Assembly (NCBI GenBank): GCA_919902515.1
Contig: CAKKRD010000013.1
Coordinates: 10,159 to 70,376 of the forward strand
Direction of reading: 5' to 3'
DNA from: Nitrosomonadaceae bacterium
Lineage (GTDB): Bacteria > Pseudomonadota > Gammaproteobacteria > Burkholderiales > Nitrosomonadaceae
DNA: 60,218 bases
This document shows, piece by piece, positions 48,819 to 58,866 of the stretch. Under the pieces are notes generated by a model. That model was not told the DNA's origin, made no database searches, and worked only from the letters and a program-made list of their open reading frames with translations. A program made the translations under genes and the position numbers. Position 1 is the first letter of the stretch; every line of letters begins with the position of its first letter.

Positions 48819-49664
48819 TTACCCCTTGATCCAGGTTTTCCACGCCAGCCACAATTTACGTACCGGTGTGAGGCTGACACGCTGCCGCATGACATGGCAG
48901 CCGTCGTTCTTGATTTCCTGCAGCAGGGTTCGATAAATCGCCGCCATGATAATGCCGGACTGCTGGTTCTTGCGGTCTTCCGTCGGCAGCGCCGCAAACG
49001 CACTGGCATAATAACTCTCTGCCCGTTCGATCTGGAATTCCATCAAACGCCTGAAATTGTCACTTTCGCGTGATTGCAGTATGTCTTCCTCGGACACACC
49101 AAAGCGGGCAAGCTCGTCCTGCGGCAGATAAATGCGATCGCGGCGCGCGTCCTCGCCCACATCGCGGATGATGTTGGTGAGCTGGAACGCAAGCCCCAGA
49201 TCTTGCGCGTACTTCAGGGTGTCGGGATTACGGTAGCTAAAAATTTCGACGGAGCATAAACCCACCACGCTCGCCACGTGGTAGCAGTAACGCCGCAGAG
49301 TGTCAAAATCCGCATAGCGGTTATAGCTCAGATCCATTTCCATGCCGTCTATGATTTCATTCAGCCGCCCGGCAGTGAGGTTGAACGTTTTGGCCACGGC
49401 AGCCAGTGCTTTTGTTACCGGATGACTGGGTTTGACGTCGTGCTCGTCGCCGAATATGGCAGCAACCTCCTGCCGCCACCACGCGAGCTTCGCATGCGCC
49501 ACCGCCGCATCAGTGCATTCATCCACCACATCATCCACCTCGCGGCAGAAAGCATAGAGTGCGGTAATGGCACGGCGTTTTTCCAGCGGCAGATAGAGAA
49601 AACTGTAATAGAAGCTGGAGCCGCTCTGAACAGCTTTCTGCTGGCAATACTGATCTGGGGTCAT
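48819..49664 (-). CDS. hpnD: Presqualene diphosphate synthase HpnD-like (squalene/phytoene synthase family)
   Basis: 281 residues. The N-terminus SGSSFYYSFLYLPLEKRRAI and the two aspartate motifs REVDDVVDE and NIIRDVGEDARRDRIYLPQD are those of head-to-head prenyl synthases. The context and the RRDRIYLP string fit HpnD over HpnC. By family it couples two farnesyl diphosphates to presqualene diphosphate, an early step to squalene and hopanoids. HpnC, HpnE and the cyclase are not in the window. An HpnA-like epimerase is at 38552. Confidence 0.85.
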   Translation of the reverse strand: MTPDQYCQQKAVQSGSSFYYSFLYLPLEKRRAITALYAFCREVDDVVDECTDAAVAHAKLAWWRQEVAAIFGDEHDVKPSHPVTKALAAVAKTFNLTAGRLNEIIDGMEMDLSYNRYADFDTLRRYCYHVASVVGLCSVEIFSYRNPDTLKYAQDLGLAFQLTNIIRDVGEDARRDRIYLPQDELARFGVSEEDILQSRESDNFRRLMEFQIERAESYYASAFAALPTEDRKNQQSGIIMAAIYRTLLQEIKNDGCHVMRQRVSLTPVRKLWLAWKTWIKG

Positions 49665-49852
49665 GGCAAATTATTCTGGAAAAAAGGCTGCCGTCAAACT
49701 GCCGGGTGCACCCGGAAAATCTTCGTAAGGCTTGACGAGCAGCGACGGATCAACACGTCTCAATGAATCTCCAAATGGCCCACAATTTACAGGAATTTAT
49801 GGGCAGTGTGTGAGTGAATTAGAAATTCACTGGCTTGCTCGCCGCAACAAAA

Positions 49853-49870
49853 ACCCCGCCGAAGCGGGGT
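49853..49870 (-). terminator. Intrinsic terminator of groES-groEL
   Basis: ACCCCGC and GCGGGGT pair perfectly around a TTCG tetraloop (minus strand), followed by TTTTTGTT. It lies 40 bp after the groEL stop. Confidence 0.85.
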
Positions 49871-49910
49871 CTTTGTTGCATGTTTAACTGCACGAGTCCG
49901 GTAGCGGACT

Positions 49911-51593
<1,683 letters not shown>

Positions 51594-51614
51594 TTAAGGT
51601 CGTCGCTGACACAA

Positions 51615-51905
51615 TTAGCCTTCAACCACGCCCATAATATCTTCTTCGCGCATCACCAGGAGTTCTACTCCTTCGACTTTCACCGTCTGCCCGGAGTATT
51701 TGCCGAACAGCACTTTGTCGCCGACTTTCACATCCAGCGCACGGATTTTTCCGTCGTCGCCAACTTTACCTTTACCCACGGCGATGATTTCGCCTTGGTC
51801 AGGCTTTTCTGCAGCACTGTCTGGGATGACAATACCGGATGCGGTCTTGCGTTCTTCTTCCAGCCGCTTGACAATAACGCGGTCATGTAACGGACGAATC
51901 TGCAT
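51615..51905 (-). CDS. groES: Co-chaperonin GroES (Hsp10)
   Basis: 96 residues. [20 protein letters not shown], the mobile loop [19 protein letters not shown] and [19 protein letters not shown] are diagnostic. It caps GroEL as a heptamer. It is transcribed first in the operon from the promoter at 52027-52055 under HrcA control. Confidence 0.98.
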   Translation of the reverse strand: MQIRPLHDRVIVKRLEEERKTASGIVIPDSAAEKPDQGEIIAVGKGKVGDDGKIRALDVKVGDKVLFGKYSGQTVKVEGVELLVMREEDIMGVVEG

Positions 51906-52000
51906 ATCTTTCTCCTGTTTAAAATTAACATCATGAAATCTCTAAGAAAACCGATATGCTGTATGCGGATTCCTCAGAGACTGTTACAAAAAAACAAATT

Positions 52001-52027
52001 TTAGCACTCACTGCTCACGAGTGCTAA
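52001..52027 (-). promoter_or_regulatory. CIRCE operator (HrcA binding site)
   Basis: TTAGCACTC, nine bases, GAGTGCTAA: a perfect match to the CIRCE consensus on both arms. It overlaps the predicted transcription start of groES. HrcA, not encoded here, represses by binding this inverted repeat and is titrated by misfolded protein through GroEL. Confidence 0.95.
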
Positions 52028-52055
52028 TAATAGTGCCTACTACTGGGAATTTCAA
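52027..52055 (-). promoter_or_regulatory. Predicted sigma-70 promoter of groES-groEL
   Basis: Minus strand -35 TTGAAA (52050-52055), 17-bp spacer, -10 TATTAT (52027-52032). The start lies in the adjacent CIRCE element, the usual layout for HrcA-controlled groE operons. No sigma-32 consensus is seen. Confidence 0.8.
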
Positions 52056-52059
52056 GTAG

Positions 52060-52116
52060 TTGGGCAATAAAAACTTGTCGAGACACAGCCTGAAGCTAGT
52101 CTGGCACCCCTCCTGA
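52060..52116 (+). pseudogene. Decayed duplicate of the bioA 5' end
   Basis: Codon by codon, this reads LGNKNLSRHSLKLVWHPS then TGA. Intact bioA at 57531 reads MSNQNLLERSLKAVWHPCT. 41 of 54 nucleotides match without gaps, including an exact AGTCTGGCACCCCT block. The start codon equivalent is TTG. It lies next to the groES promoter, 5.4 kb from the intact gene in the same orientation. Confidence 0.7.
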
Positions 52117-52162
52117 GAAACCCTCCTCCACTCCGTCTCGCTTGTTAACTTTTCCCTTATTT

Positions 52163-52245
52163 TGTCGCCTTTCGGAGACAAAATAAATCCTGTCATAACA
52201 AATAGTTAACTTCTAAAAATAAATATCCGTCGCGGATTGACGACA
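52163..52245 (+). promoter_or_regulatory. Three predicted GlrR boxes (TGTC-N10-GACA type)
   Basis: Box 1 at 52163-52180 is exact: TGTC, ten bases, GACA. Box 3 at 52228-52245 is CGTC, ten bases, GACA (one mismatch). Box 2 at 52191-52208 keeps the left half, TGTC, ten bases, GTTA. TGTC-N10-GACA is the known site of GlrR at enterobacterial glmY and glmZ, where three sites are usual. They lie about 90-175 bp upstream of the predicted sigma-54 start, a normal enhancer distance. Confidence 0.65.
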
Positions 52246-52309
52246 AATCGACAGCTAATACCACGCCAATGAATCGCTTAGCATCATGATTATTAACATA
52301 ATATGAAAC

Positions 52310-52324
52310 TGGCGCGAATATTGC
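52310..52324 (+). promoter_or_regulatory. Predicted sigma-54 promoter
   Basis: TGGCGCGAATATTGC has the invariant GG and GC dinucleotides with exactly ten bases between, and differs from consensus TGGCACG-N4-TTGC at one position. It predicts a start at about 52336. GlrR, encoded at 56124, is a sigma-54 activator. A weaker sigma-70-like pair overlaps it (TTGCGT at 52321, TATTTA at 52343). Confidence 0.65.
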
Positions 52325-52335
52325 GTTAGCAATAT

Positions 52336-52449
52336 GGGTGTGTATTTAAGTTTGAATTCCTTTCGCCCAAGTGCGAAAGGATAAGGATCAAGCCAAGTTA
52401 CCCCACTGAATTACCCTTACCCTGCGGCCACAATCCGTAGGGGTTTTTT
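52336..52449 (+). ncRNA. Candidate GlmY-like small RNA
   Basis: A predicted transcript of about 114 nt runs from the sigma-54 start to a T6 tract. It has no open frame of useful length. It carries a perfect 9-bp hairpin, TCCTTTCGC with GCGAAAGGA around a six-base loop (52358-52381). The 3' end is an intrinsic terminator, CCCTGCGG with CCGTAGGG (one G-U pair). The position upstream of glrK-qseG-glrR, the GlrR boxes and the sigma-54 promoter reproduce the layout of enterobacterial glmY. Sequence homology to GlmY was not recognised, so the name is inference. The known partner protein RapZ is encoded at 41009. Confidence 0.5.
52420..52449 (+). terminator. Intrinsic terminator of the candidate sRNA
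   Basis: Eight-base-pair stem (52420-52427 with 52435-52442), seven-base loop, then G and six T. It is not attached to any protein gene on the plus strand, which is the main sign that an independent RNA is made here. Confidence 0.8.
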
Positions 52450-52604
52450 ATGTCCAAAAAATATTTTGGCTTGGAAGACTAAGTGTTTACCAAAGGCGGT
52501 GTAACTTCCATTAACAGTCGCCATGATGATCCATACCCTGAATTTGTTTTCGGCCTGTTGAGATTAAACCCACTTTAACCTCCTAATATAAAAAGGAAAG
52601 ATAA

Positions 52605-53711
52605 ATGAAAACATTGTCCATTTCCCAGTCTTTGCCTATCACCCGGGAACGACTACTGAATGCAAAAGTCGCTTACACGTCACGCAATATAAATCTGGAA
52701 TTGGCAAATAATACCCTGTTGACTGGTGATGATGTCGCTCCCGGCAGCGGTGATCTGGTGTTGGCACGAGTAGAAGAAATTGGCCAACATAGTAGGCTGG
52801 AGCTGGCGTGTGGCCGTCGTGCCAGTCTGTTTGCGGGTGATGAAATCGTAGTGTGTTATGGCAACTGTTATGCACCTGACCAGTTTGAAGCTGAAGTACC
52901 CGGAGATCTGGGGCTATGTAATCTGGTGGCATCGGGCGGGATTGCCGCGCGTGCCAGATCATGCCACACCGACATGAAAACCCCTACCAGCATTAGGCCC
53001 ATTGGTCTGTTGGCAAATTCCACGGGTAAGCGCATCAATCTGATGGATGCAGCCCTTCCCAAGATCATCGGATCAAGTGGCCGTCCCTATACGATAGCCG
53101 TGCTGGGCACGTCCATGAACGCTGGCAAGAGCACCACAGCGGCTGCACTGATTCGCGGATTGGTCAGTGCAGGTCGCGTGGTAGGCGCCGCCAAGGTGAC
53201 CGGCACTGGTTCGGGAAGGGATGCCTGGCTCATGACAGATGCAGGGTCAAAATTGACGCTGGACTTTACCCATGCTGGTTTTCCCTCCACCTACCTGGCC
53301 AAGCCAGCTGAGGTAGACAAAATTTTAGAGACGCTCACCGCATATCTGACCAAAGCGGGAACAGATGTGATCGTAATAGAAGTGGCGGATGGCTTATTCC
53401 AGGGCGAAACTGCGGCGTTACTTGATTCTTCAGTATTTGCCAGAATGGTGGACAGCGTGATTTTTGCGGCAAGTGATTCGATGGGTGCCACGGCAGGCGT
53501 AAAGTGGTTACACCGGAAGAGATTGCCGGTAATTGCAGTTAGCGGCCTGTTGACAGCCTCCCCCCTGGCAATAGTTGAAACGGCCAAAGCAACTGGTTTG
53601 CCGGTACTGAATAAAAAAGAACTGGGTTCTGCATCCATTGTAAATATGCTGAGCATACCCCCCAGGATGCCACCGTTGCGTTCTGTAACAAGGACCGCAG
53701 CCATCTCCTGA
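52605..53711 (+). CDS. P-loop NTPase of unknown function (possibly DUF1611-related)
   Basis: 368 residues with AAAAGGAAAG before the ATG. The first 150 residues form a separate domain, including a Gly/Asp-rich VLARVEEIGQHSRLEL. Walker A is IAVLGTSMNAGKSTTAAALI at about residue 165, followed by VVGAAKVTGTGSGRDAWLMT, HAGFPSTYL and DVIVIEVADGLFQGETAALL (Walker B-like). The C-terminal part discusses a target with VIAVSGLLTASPLAI and a likely nucleotide or sugar partner. It resembles DUF1611/dethiobiotin-synthetase-like P-loop proteins, but I cannot name a substrate. It lies between the candidate sRNA and the glrK operon. Confidence 0.65.
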   Translation: MKTLSISQSLPITRERLLNAKVAYTSRNINLELANNTLLTGDDVAPGSGDLVLARVEEIGQHSRLELACGRRASLFAGDEIVVCYGNCYAPDQFEAEVPGDLGLCNLVASGGIAARARSCHTDMKTPTSIRPIGLLANSTGKRINLMDAALPKIIGSSGRPYTIAVLGTSMNAGKSTTAAALIRGLVSAGRVVGAAKVTGTGSGRDAWLMTDAGSKLTLDFTHAGFPSTYLAKPAEVDKILETLTAYLTKAGTDVIVIEVADGLFQGETAALLDSSVFARMVDSVIFAASDSMGATAGVKWLHRKRLPVIAVSGLLTASPLAIVETAKATGLPVLNKKELGSASIVNMLSIPPRMPPLRSVTRTAAIS

Positions 53712-53715
53712 AATT

Positions 53716-53945
53716 AAGGCCGCTGATAAAGCGGCAACGCCACGTCAAGGCTACTCTCCGCAATTTCACTCATCGTATACTGCGGCATGTAACAGCGCTG
53801 CGACTACCCTTCCTCATTCTGTTCCATCAGGATCGTCCCGATCTGATGCAGGATGCTGGCCTCGTTCAGGAAGATGCCTGCCATATTGGCTCAGTGCTTG
53901 ACCTCCCTGTTCAGTCGTTCCAGCGTATTGGTCGAATGTGGTTTC
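53716..53945 (-). pseudogene. IS256-family transposase remnant (C-terminal fragment)
   Basis: On the minus strand, one frame reads NTLERLNREVKH, stop, ANMAGIFLNEASILHQIGTI then LMEQNEEG, stop, SQRCYMPQYTMSEIAE. This is the recognisable C-terminal block of IS256 (mutator) transposases, NTLERLNREIKRR then FPNEAS. Two in-frame stops and loss of the N-terminal two-thirds show it is dead. It marks past transposition between the P-loop gene and glrK. Confidence 0.8.
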
Positions 53946-54084
53946 ACCCAGCACGTACTCACTTCATTCTGCTGGACGAACGAATAATGCAATACAGCTT
54001 AGGTGGGTCTAAAATGCTGCAATCCCGCATATCCACCCGGCATCAACCTGCATATCGGCTGGCAGTAATGAAAGGATGCAAGAA

Positions 54085-55590
54085 ATGAATACTCGTATGG
54101 AATCCGTAAAACCGGAAGGTGGATCTGGTGCCGCCCTCCTGGCACTGTTGCGACACAGCCCCAAATCTTTCCTGAAATTAATCCTGTTGGGATTTACCCT
54201 CATGGGCCTGCCGCTCATCATCGCACTAATCAATAGCGCCGTGTCCATCGATCAACTGGCAGACCACAGCCGGAAAACTGTGTATCAGGCAGCACAGATT
54301 GCGCATGGCAGTCGTGTCCTGGTCGATGAAATCGCAATCATGGAACGCAGTGTGCAGCAAACACTTATCCTTGCCGATGCGTCCTTGCTTGAAGGTTATT
54401 TTGATGCACACAAGAAATTTGAGGATACAGTAGCCAGCCTTTTCGAACTCTCCCCGCGCACTGAACAGAAGCAATCGCTCCAGCAACTGCAATTATTGGA
54501 AGCTGCGATTTTTCATAAGGTATCGGCTGCACGTCAGACTCCGAAAAAGTTGCGTGGGCTGACTGGCGACTTCGTGCCACTATTGGATTCGGCGCGGACC
54601 TTCTCTGCCGACGGCGACGCATTGATTGAGCTCGAGGTAGGTGAAATGCAGGATATGGCAGAGCATGCCCGCTCCGTTGTGGGGTGGCAACTACTTGCCT
54701 TGATCCCGTTCATGATACTGCTGGCGTCCACTTTTTCCATGATAATTGCACGCCCAATTCGTCAGATCGACGAAGCTATCCGCAACATGGGTCAGGGTGA
54801 CTTATCAAAAGCAGTGCGCGTCGATGGCCCCCAGGATTTGATCTATCTCGGCAAACGCCTGGACTGGATGCGTCGCCGCTTTCTGGAACTGGAAGAACAA
54901 AAGACCCAATTTCTGCAACATGTTTCTCACGAACTCAAGACACCGCTCACTGCCATACGTGAAGGTGCGGATTTGCTTGCGGAAGGAGTGGTCGGGGATC
55001 TGACCGTGAAACAACAGCATGTTGCAAGCATCCTTCATAGCAACAGCAAGCAATTACAAAAGCGTATCGAGGATTTATTGAGCTACAGTGCACTTCAGAC
55101 TGAGAAATTTACGCTCGTGAAACATCAAGCGAATTTGGCAGTAATTGTCGGCACTGTATTACAGGATCAGAATCTTGCTATCATCAATAAAGGGTTGAAA
55201 ATCGATCTCGCCTGTCCAGAACTAATGCTAGACTGCGATGAACTGAAAATTAGAACCATTGTGGACAATCTGTTATCGAATGCCGTGAAATTCTCCCCGC
55301 CCGCCAGTTGCATCAATATCCGGGCAGGCAAGGTCGACGAGTCGATTCAGCTGAACGTAACAGATGCCGGTGCCGGCATTGACGAAACCGACTGGGACAA
55401 AGTATTCGAGCCCTTTTATCAAGGACGGAGAGTACCCGACAGTCACGTCAGGGGGACAGGGCTGGGACTATCCATCGCACGCGAGTACGCACTTGCACAT
55501 GACGGCAACATCGAGCTTGTTCAACAAACGGAAGCGGGTGCCCACTTCCGCCTCACCCTCCCTATCCACGATCCGCAAGACGCTTCATGA
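54085..55590 (+). CDS. glrK: Sensor histidine kinase GlrK (QseE)
   Basis: 501 residues from ATG 54085, with AAAGGA eight bases before. An ATG at 54076 is the alternative. First membrane segment at about residues 30-50, a periplasmic helical domain of about 150 residues, second segment near 205-222, HAMP (ARPIRQIDEAIRNMGQGDLS), phospho-acceptor His near 282 in FLQHVSHELKTPLTAIREGA, and ATPase boxes IVDNLLSNAVKFSPP, DAGAGID and GTGLGLSIARE. In E. coli GlrK phosphorylates GlrR, which drives glmY. Its stop overlaps qseG by ATGA. Confidence 0.88.
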   Translation: MNTRMESVKPEGGSGAALLALLRHSPKSFLKLILLGFTLMGLPLIIALINSAVSIDQLADHSRKTVYQAAQIAHGSRVLVDEIAIMERSVQQTLILADASLLEGYFDAHKKFEDTVASLFELSPRTEQKQSLQQLQLLEAAIFHKVSAARQTPKKLRGLTGDFVPLLDSARTFSADGDALIELEVGEMQDMAEHARSVVGWQLLALIPFMILLASTFSMIIARPIRQIDEAIRNMGQGDLSKAVRVDGPQDLIYLGKRLDWMRRRFLELEEQKTQFLQHVSHELKTPLTAIREGADLLAEGVVGDLTVKQQHVASILHSNSKQLQKRIEDLLSYSALQTEKFTLVKHQANLAVIVGTVLQDQNLAIINKGLKIDLACPELMLDCDELKIRTIVDNLLSNAVKFSPPASCINIRAGKVDESIQLNVTDAGAGIDETDWDKVFEPFYQGRRVPDSHVRGTGLGLSIAREYALAHDGNIELVQQTEAGAHFRLTLPIHDPQDAS

Positions 55591-56108
55591 GTAGCAACTT
55601 GCTGAAACTCTGGTTGCTGCCAGTATTGTTACTGGCCATGCTGACAGCATGTTCGAACATACTGACCAGGTTATCACCACCACAACCAATTGCGACCAGT
55701 GAATTGGAAGACCTATTACAATATTACGACTCCTTGCGTGAGAAACCGATAAAAGAGCTTGCCGGGGAATACGATAGAGCAAGACAGAGCTTTTCTCAGG
55801 ACGGGAGCAATGCAAACCGTGCCAGGCTCATATTGCTCCTTACCCTTCCTAATACGTCCTTCCACAGCACAACCAATGCGCTCAACTTGCTTAACGAGTG
55901 GCCGAAGAATGTGGAACAGCCGTCCAGCCTGGATAGTTTCAGAACTTTATTGACGCTGCTGCTTACCGAGCAGCAACGTGCAGGCCGCAGAGCAAGCGAG
56001 TCATCGAGAAAGTTGAAAGAGGAGCAGAATCGTGCCGAGATTCTACGGAATAAGGTTAATGACATTAAAAGCATGGAGAGAAACCTTATCCTCAGGCGCA
56101 AGAACTGA
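55587..56108 (+). CDS. qseG: QseG-like lipoprotein
   Basis: 173 residues. Lipoprotein signal LPVLLLAMLTACSN with lipobox LTAC, Cys at residue 22. The mature part is helical, with a C-terminal coiled coil (RRASESSRKLKEEQNRAEIL, then RNKVNDIKSMERNLI). It is sandwiched between glrK (4-bp overlap) and glrR, exactly where enterobacterial qseG (yfhG) sits. In E. coli that outer-membrane lipoprotein contacts the periplasmic domain of GlrK. The sequence is poorly conserved, so the name rests on position and lipoprotein features. Confidence 0.75.
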   Translation: MSSNLLKLWLLPVLLLAMLTACSNILTRLSPPQPIATSELEDLLQYYDSLREKPIKELAGEYDRARQSFSQDGSNANRARLILLLTLPNTSFHSTTNALNLLNEWPKNVEQPSSLDSFRTLLTLLLTEQQRAGRRASESSRKLKEEQNRAEILRNKVNDIKSMERNLILRRKN

Positions 56109-56123
56109 GCATGACGTAAAAAC

Positions 56124-57479
56124 ATGATTGAATCCAATCCGACTATCCTCATCGTTGACGATGATGCAGATCTGCTGGAATTGCTCGCTATCCGTTTGAT
56201 GGCCGTCGGCTACAAAACGGAAACGGCACAAAGTGCTGAGATAGCGCTCAATTATCTCGACGTATCGCGCCCACAGTTGGTGATTAGCGATATGCGGATG
56301 AGTGGCATGGATGGGATGTCCCTGTTCGAACACATCCATCGCATAACGCCCACTCTGCCAGTCATTATCTTGACTGCGCATGGAACCATCCCGGATGCAG
56401 TTGCCGCTGTGCAGCGAGGAGTATTCGGCTATCTGACCAAACCTTTCGATAGTAAAGCTCTGTTGCTGCAGATTGCCCAGGCCCTCAGGCTCGTGCCGGG
56501 CACAATGCCTCAAGCTACAACGTCACAAGCACCTTGGCGAAAAAACATCATTACGCGCAGCGCTGCGATGGAAGATCTTCTCATCAAAACTGCGCTCGTT
56601 GCGGAAGGTGACGCAAGCGTGCTGATTTATGGCGAGAGCGGTGTAGGCAAGGAATTGTTTGCCCATGCCACTCACGATGCATCCAAACGCCGTCAGCGGC
56701 TTTTTGTGGCCGTTAATTGTGCGGCAATTCCGGAGCAATTACTTGAGTCGGAACTATTTGGACACATCAAAGGGGCGTTTACCGGCGCTGTCCGGGATCA
56801 CAAGGGCTTATTCCATCTGGCCGAGGGCGGCACACTGTTTCTCGATGAAATCGGCGATATGCCGTTGCTGCTCCAATCCAAGTTGTTGCGTGTTCTCCAG
56901 GAAAGACAAATACGTTCCGTGGGATCCGCACAGACAATTCCGGTGGATGTGCGGATCATTTCTGCCACTCACCGTGATCTCAGAGCTGAGATTGCCGCAG
57001 GCCGCTTTCGCGAGGATCTCTATTACCGACTGGACGTAGTGGCGTTAATAATCCCGGCGTTGTCGCAGCGGCGCGAGGACATTTCTTTGCTGGCGAGCCA
57101 TTTTCTCAACCTGTTTTCTACGAAATATAACAAGAATATCAACGGCTTCTCCCCTGAAGCGATGGAAATTCTGGTGAGCGCCTCTTGGCCTGGTAATGTG
57201 CGGCAGCTCATGAATATCGTTGAGCAATGTGTCGCCTTGAGTACGATCCCGCTCATTTCACCGGTGCTGGTGCACGAGGCCATGCACAAGGAAGAGGAGC
57301 GACTGATCTCGTTTGAAGATGCATGCAAGCATTTCGAAAGAGACTATTTGGTGCGAGTATTGAAAATTGCAGCAGGTAACGTAACGCAGGCTGCGCGCTT
57401 GGCCAAGCGCAACCGGACCGAGTTCTACAAACTACTCAAGAAATATCAGCTTGACCCCTCTGTTTTCAAACAGCCGTGA
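56124..57479 (+). CDS. glrR: Sigma-54-dependent response regulator GlrR (QseF)
   Basis: 451 residues. Receiver domain with acidic pocket ILIVDDDAD, phospho-acceptor Asp56 in LVISDMRMSGMDG and Lys in YLTKPFD. AAA+ domain with Walker A YGESGVGKELFAHATH, ELFGHIKGAFTGAVRDHKGL containing the sigma-54 contact loop GAFTGA, and GTLFLDEIGDMP. The C-terminal Fis-type helix-turn-helix is AAGNVTQAARLAKRNRTEFY then KLLKKY. It should activate sigma-54 promoters. Matching TGTC-N10-GACA boxes and a sigma-54 promoter lie 3.8 kb upstream, before the candidate sRNA. Confidence 0.9.
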   Translation: MIESNPTILIVDDDADLLELLAIRLMAVGYKTETAQSAEIALNYLDVSRPQLVISDMRMSGMDGMSLFEHIHRITPTLPVIILTAHGTIPDAVAAVQRGVFGYLTKPFDSKALLLQIAQALRLVPGTMPQATTSQAPWRKNIITRSAAMEDLLIKTALVAEGDASVLIYGESGVGKELFAHATHDASKRRQRLFVAVNCAAIPEQLLESELFGHIKGAFTGAVRDHKGLFHLAEGGTLFLDEIGDMPLLLQSKLLRVLQERQIRSVGSAQTIPVDVRIISATHRDLRAEIAAGRFREDLYYRLDVVALIIPALSQRREDISLLASHFLNLFSTKYNKNINGFSPEAMEILVSASWPGNVRQLMNIVEQCVALSTIPLISPVLVHEAMHKEEERLISFEDACKHFERDYLVRVLKIAAGNVTQAARLAKRNRTEFYKLLKKYQLDPSVFKQP

Positions 57480-57530
57480 GGCCAATTCCTGAAGTAATGC
57501 CATGTATATTCCAGACCTTTACGCACTGAC

Positions 57531-58841
57531 ATGAGCAACCAAAACTTATTGGAACGCAGCCTGAAAGCAGTCTGGCACCCCTGCACTCAGATGAAACAGC
57601 ATGAGATGCTGCCGCTCGTTCCCATCGCCCGGGGTGAAGGGGTATGGCTGCATGATTTCGATGGAGGACGCTACCTCGATGCTATCAGCTCATGGTGGGT
57701 CAACCTGTTCGGCCACGCCAATCCGCGCATCAATGCGGCCATCTGCGATCAACTGGACAGGCTGGAGCATGTCATGCTCGCTGGTTTCACGCACGAACCG
57801 GTGGTGCAATTGTCGGAGCGCCTGAGCAAACTCGCACCGGGCAAACTCGGCCACTGTTTCTACGGCAGTGACGGCGCATCGGCCACCGAAATCGCACTGA
57901 AAATGAGTTTTCATTACTGGCACAACAGTGGTCATCCCGGGAAAACCGGCTTTATCAGTTTGCAAAACGGTTATCACGGCGAAACTCTGGGCGCATTAGC
58001 GGTCACCGATGTGGCACTGTTCAGGGAAACCTACGCACCGCTGCTGCGCCACGGCACACATGTCCTCACCCCCGACTGGCGTTATGCGGCAGAAGGAGAG
58101 TCTCCCAAGGACTACGCGCTGCGCGCTGCTGCCGAGCTGGAAAACCACCTTGCGCAACACCATGCCGGAATTGCTGCGTTGATCGTCGAACCCCTGGTGC
58201 AGGGTGCGGCCGGCATGGGTATGTATCATCCCGACTACCTCAAGCTTGCGCGTGAGATCTGTGACAAATACCAGGTACATCTGATCGCCGATGAAATCGC
58301 GGTCGGCTTCGGCAGAACCGGTACCCTATTTGCCTGCGAACAAGCGGATATCGCACCAGATTTTTTGTGCCTGGCAAAAGGTCTGAGCGGTGGCTATCTG
58401 CCGCTGTCCGTGGTGATGACCACCGATAAGGTTTACCAAGCGTTCTATCACGACGAAACCGCGCGCGGCTTTCTGCATTCGCATACCCACTCCGGCAATG
58501 CGCTCGCCTGCCGTGCCGCGCTTGCCACGCTGGATATTTTCGAACAGGACGAAATCATTGCCGCGAATCGCATCAAGGCGCATTATCTCAACCGAGCGGC
58601 GCAACCGTTCACATCTCATCCCAAGGTAAAGAACTTCCGCAACTGCGGCATGATCTGGGCGTTCGAAGTAAAAACCAGCGACCCCGCATTTGCCGGGAAA
58701 TTCTTCCAGGCGGCACTCAAACAGGAATTGCTGCTGCGCCCACTGGGAGATACCGTCTATTTCATGCCGCCGTATGTGATTAACGAGCAGGAGATGGACT
58801 TGCTGGTGGCGGGAACCTTGCAGACACTAGACTCATGCTGA
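57531..58841 (+). CDS. bioA: Adenosylmethionine-8-amino-7-oxononanoate aminotransferase
   Basis: 436 residues. VWHPCTQMKQHE and LDAISSWWVNLFGHANPRIN at the N-terminus are BioA-specific. Then FYGSDGASATEIALKMSFHY, NGYHGETLGALAVTD, EPLVQGAAGM, LIADEIAVGFGRTGTLFACE and the PLP Lys in CLAKGLSGGYLPLS. It makes diaminopelargonic acid in biotin synthesis, using SAM as amino donor. No other bio genes are near. A decayed duplicate of its first codons lies next to groES. Confidence 0.96.
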   Translation: MSNQNLLERSLKAVWHPCTQMKQHEMLPLVPIARGEGVWLHDFDGGRYLDAISSWWVNLFGHANPRINAAICDQLDRLEHVMLAGFTHEPVVQLSERLSKLAPGKLGHCFYGSDGASATEIALKMSFHYWHNSGHPGKTGFISLQNGYHGETLGALAVTDVALFRETYAPLLRHGTHVLTPDWRYAAEGESPKDYALRAAAELENHLAQHHAGIAALIVEPLVQGAAGMGMYHPDYLKLAREICDKYQVHLIADEIAVGFGRTGTLFACEQADIAPDFLCLAKGLSGGYLPLSVVMTTDKVYQAFYHDETARGFLHSHTHSGNALACRAALATLDIFEQDEIIAANRIKAHYLNRAAQPFTSHPKVKNFRNCGMIWAFEVKTSDPAFAGKFFQAALKQELLLRPLGDTVYFMPPYVINEQEMDLLVAGTLQTLDSC

Positions 58842-58866
58842 CAATCCGTTGCAATTGCGGAAACCC

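Noticed and set aside
52321..52348. sigma-70 promoter as the only promoter of the candidate sRNA
   Set aside because: TTGCGT and TATTTA with a 16-bp spacer are weak. The sigma-54 site is closer to consensus and has matching activator boxes. It may still contribute.
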